Assembly (NCBI GenBank): GCA_005777415.1
Contig: SXMI01000144.1
Coordinates: 1-7,670 of the forward strand
Reading direction: 5' to 3'
Length of the DNA: 7,670 nt
Source: Actinomycetota bacterium
GTDB lineage: Bacteria; Actinomycetota; Acidimicrobiia; Acidimicrobiales; Microtrichaceae
Below, piece by piece: positions 7,011 to 7,670 of this stretch. The position numbers were made by a program, and so were the translations under genes. The notes beneath the pieces are model-generated. The model was not told the DNA's origin. It made no database searches and worked only from the letters and a program-made list of their open reading frames with translations. The stretch's first letter is position 1. Each line of letters opens with the position of its first letter.

Positions 7011-7670
7011 GTGGAGAGCGACGCGAGCGACGACCCCGGCTACGCCGCCCAGCTGCCGGACATCGACCCGGCCCAGACCGAGGAGTGGCTCGACTCCCTC
7101 GACGACGTCGTCGCCCGACAGGGACCGGCCCGGGCCCGCTACCTGCTGGCCCGCCTCGAGGTCCGGGCTCGCGACCTGGCGCTCGGCACCTCGCTGCCCG
7201 TGAGCACCCCCTACGTCAACACGATCCCGACCGAGCACCAGGCGTGGTTCCCCGGCGACGAGGACCTCGAACGTGAGATCCGCCGCTACATCCGCTGGAA
7301 CGCGGCCGCCATGGTCGTCCGCGCCAACCACTTCTCCGACGCGATCGGCGGCCACCTGTCCACCTTCGCCAGCTCGGCGGCGCTCGACGACGTGGGGTTC
7401 AACCACTTCGTCCGGGGCAAGGCCGGCGGCCAGGCCGGCGACCACCTCTACATCCAGGGGCACGCCGCCCCGGGCATCTACGCCCGGGCGTTCGTCGAGG
7501 GGCGGCTCGACGAGTCCGACCTCGACCGGTTCCGACTCGAGGTCGACGTGCCCGGCCGGACCGGCCGGGGTCTGTCCTCGTACCCGCATCCCCGACTCAT
7601 GCCGGACTTCTGGGAGTACCCCACCGTCTCCATGGGCCTGGGGCCGATCCTGTCGATCTACCAGGCGCGG
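7011..7670 (+). CDS. aceE: Pyruvate dehydrogenase E1 component, homodimeric type (3' end off the right edge)
   Basis: The frame from the GTG at 7011 stays open for 220 residues to the edge. It matches the N-terminal quarter of AceE, the thiamine diphosphate-dependent decarboxylase that starts pyruvate conversion to acetyl-CoA in the cytosolic PDH complex. Landmarks: an N-terminal segment DIDPAQTEEWLDSLDDVV (17-34) like the E2-binding region of homodimeric E1, YVNTIP (68-73), WFPGDEDLE (79-87), IRWNAAAMVVRAN (94-106), GGHLSTFASSA (113-123, His115), FNHFVRGK (130-137), QGHAAPGIYARAFVEGRL (149-166, His151), SSYPHPRLMPDFWEYPTVSMGLGP (189-212). His115 and His151 correspond to active-site histidines H106 and H142 of E. 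coli AceE in my recalled alignment. A ~6-residue insertion precedes SSYPHP. About 670-700 residues, including the ThDP GDG motif, are missing. The GTG start is supported by homology beginning directly and by the -10-like box 6 nt upstream. It is divergent from the RNase H fusion gene. Confidence 0.97.
   Translation, partial: MESDASDDPGYAAQLPDIDPAQTEEWLDSLDDVVARQGPARARYLLARLEVRARDLALGTSLPVSTPYVNTIPTEHQAWFPGDEDLEREIRRYIRWNAAAMVVRANHFSDAIGGHLSTFASSAALDDVGFNHFVRGKAGGQAGDHLYIQGHAAPGIYARAFVEGRLDESDLDRFRLEVDVPGRTGRGLSSYPHPRLMPDFWEYPTVSMGLGPILSIYQAR

Noticed and set aside
7007..7014. Palindrome CCACGTGG over the aceE start as a regulator site.
   Set aside because: An 8-bp palindrome overlapping a GTG codon is easily coincidental and no second copy is seen nearby.
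6609..7589. A 326-codon minus-strand frame antisense to aceE and out of frame with RNase HI.
   Set aside because: aceE and RNase HI are unmistakable on their own frames; this one has no domain and bridges divergent starts.

Overview
The window is very GC-rich (roughly 70% by eye), densely coded and strongly G/C-ending at third positions. Together with a homodimeric-type aceE and apparently leaderless GTG/ATG starts, this points to an actinomycete-like chromosome. Acidimicrobiia or a relative is my guess; the sequence alone does not settle the class. I see no CRISPR array, tRNA, rRNA or insertion sequence, so this looks like ordinary chromosome with a few curiosities.

Layout. (1) 1-528, minus: the N-terminal 176 residues of a short-chain dehydrogenase/reductase, cut by the left edge. 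(2) 529-593: a divergent intergenic region with a TANNNT -10-like box on each strand, placed 6-7 nt before each start codon. (3) 594-2072, plus: a complete cytosolic GH29 alpha-L-fucosidase. (4) 2073-2469: a convergent gap with no intact gene, holding what looks like the decayed C-terminus of a DUF4143-type ATPase. (5) 2470-6982, minus: a tight three-gene operon, transcribed in the order RNase HI fused to a SLOG/YpsA-like domain, hyuA, hyuB. The junctions are a 2-bp gap and a 1-bp overlap. (6) 6983-7010: 28 bp with two facing -10-like boxes. (7) 7011-7670, plus: the first 220 residues of the pyruvate dehydrogenase E1 component AceE, cut by the right edge.

How the genes work together. HyuA and HyuB should form one ATP-dependent hydantoinase/oxoprolinase/carboxylase-type enzyme; its substrate cannot be read from sequence. 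AceE feeds pyruvate into acetyl-CoA, the fucosidase releases fucose from imported glycans, and the SDR resembles 3-hydroxyacyl-CoA/17-beta-hydroxysteroid dehydrogenases, so most neighbours are catabolic. The outlier is the RNase HI fusion at the head of the hyu operon. Its catalytic DEDD residues are intact, and it carries a second Rossmann-like domain of the kind that binds nucleotide-derived ligands. This fusion, its coupling to hyuAB, and the mutually exclusive leaderless promoters it shares with aceE are the most interesting points here.
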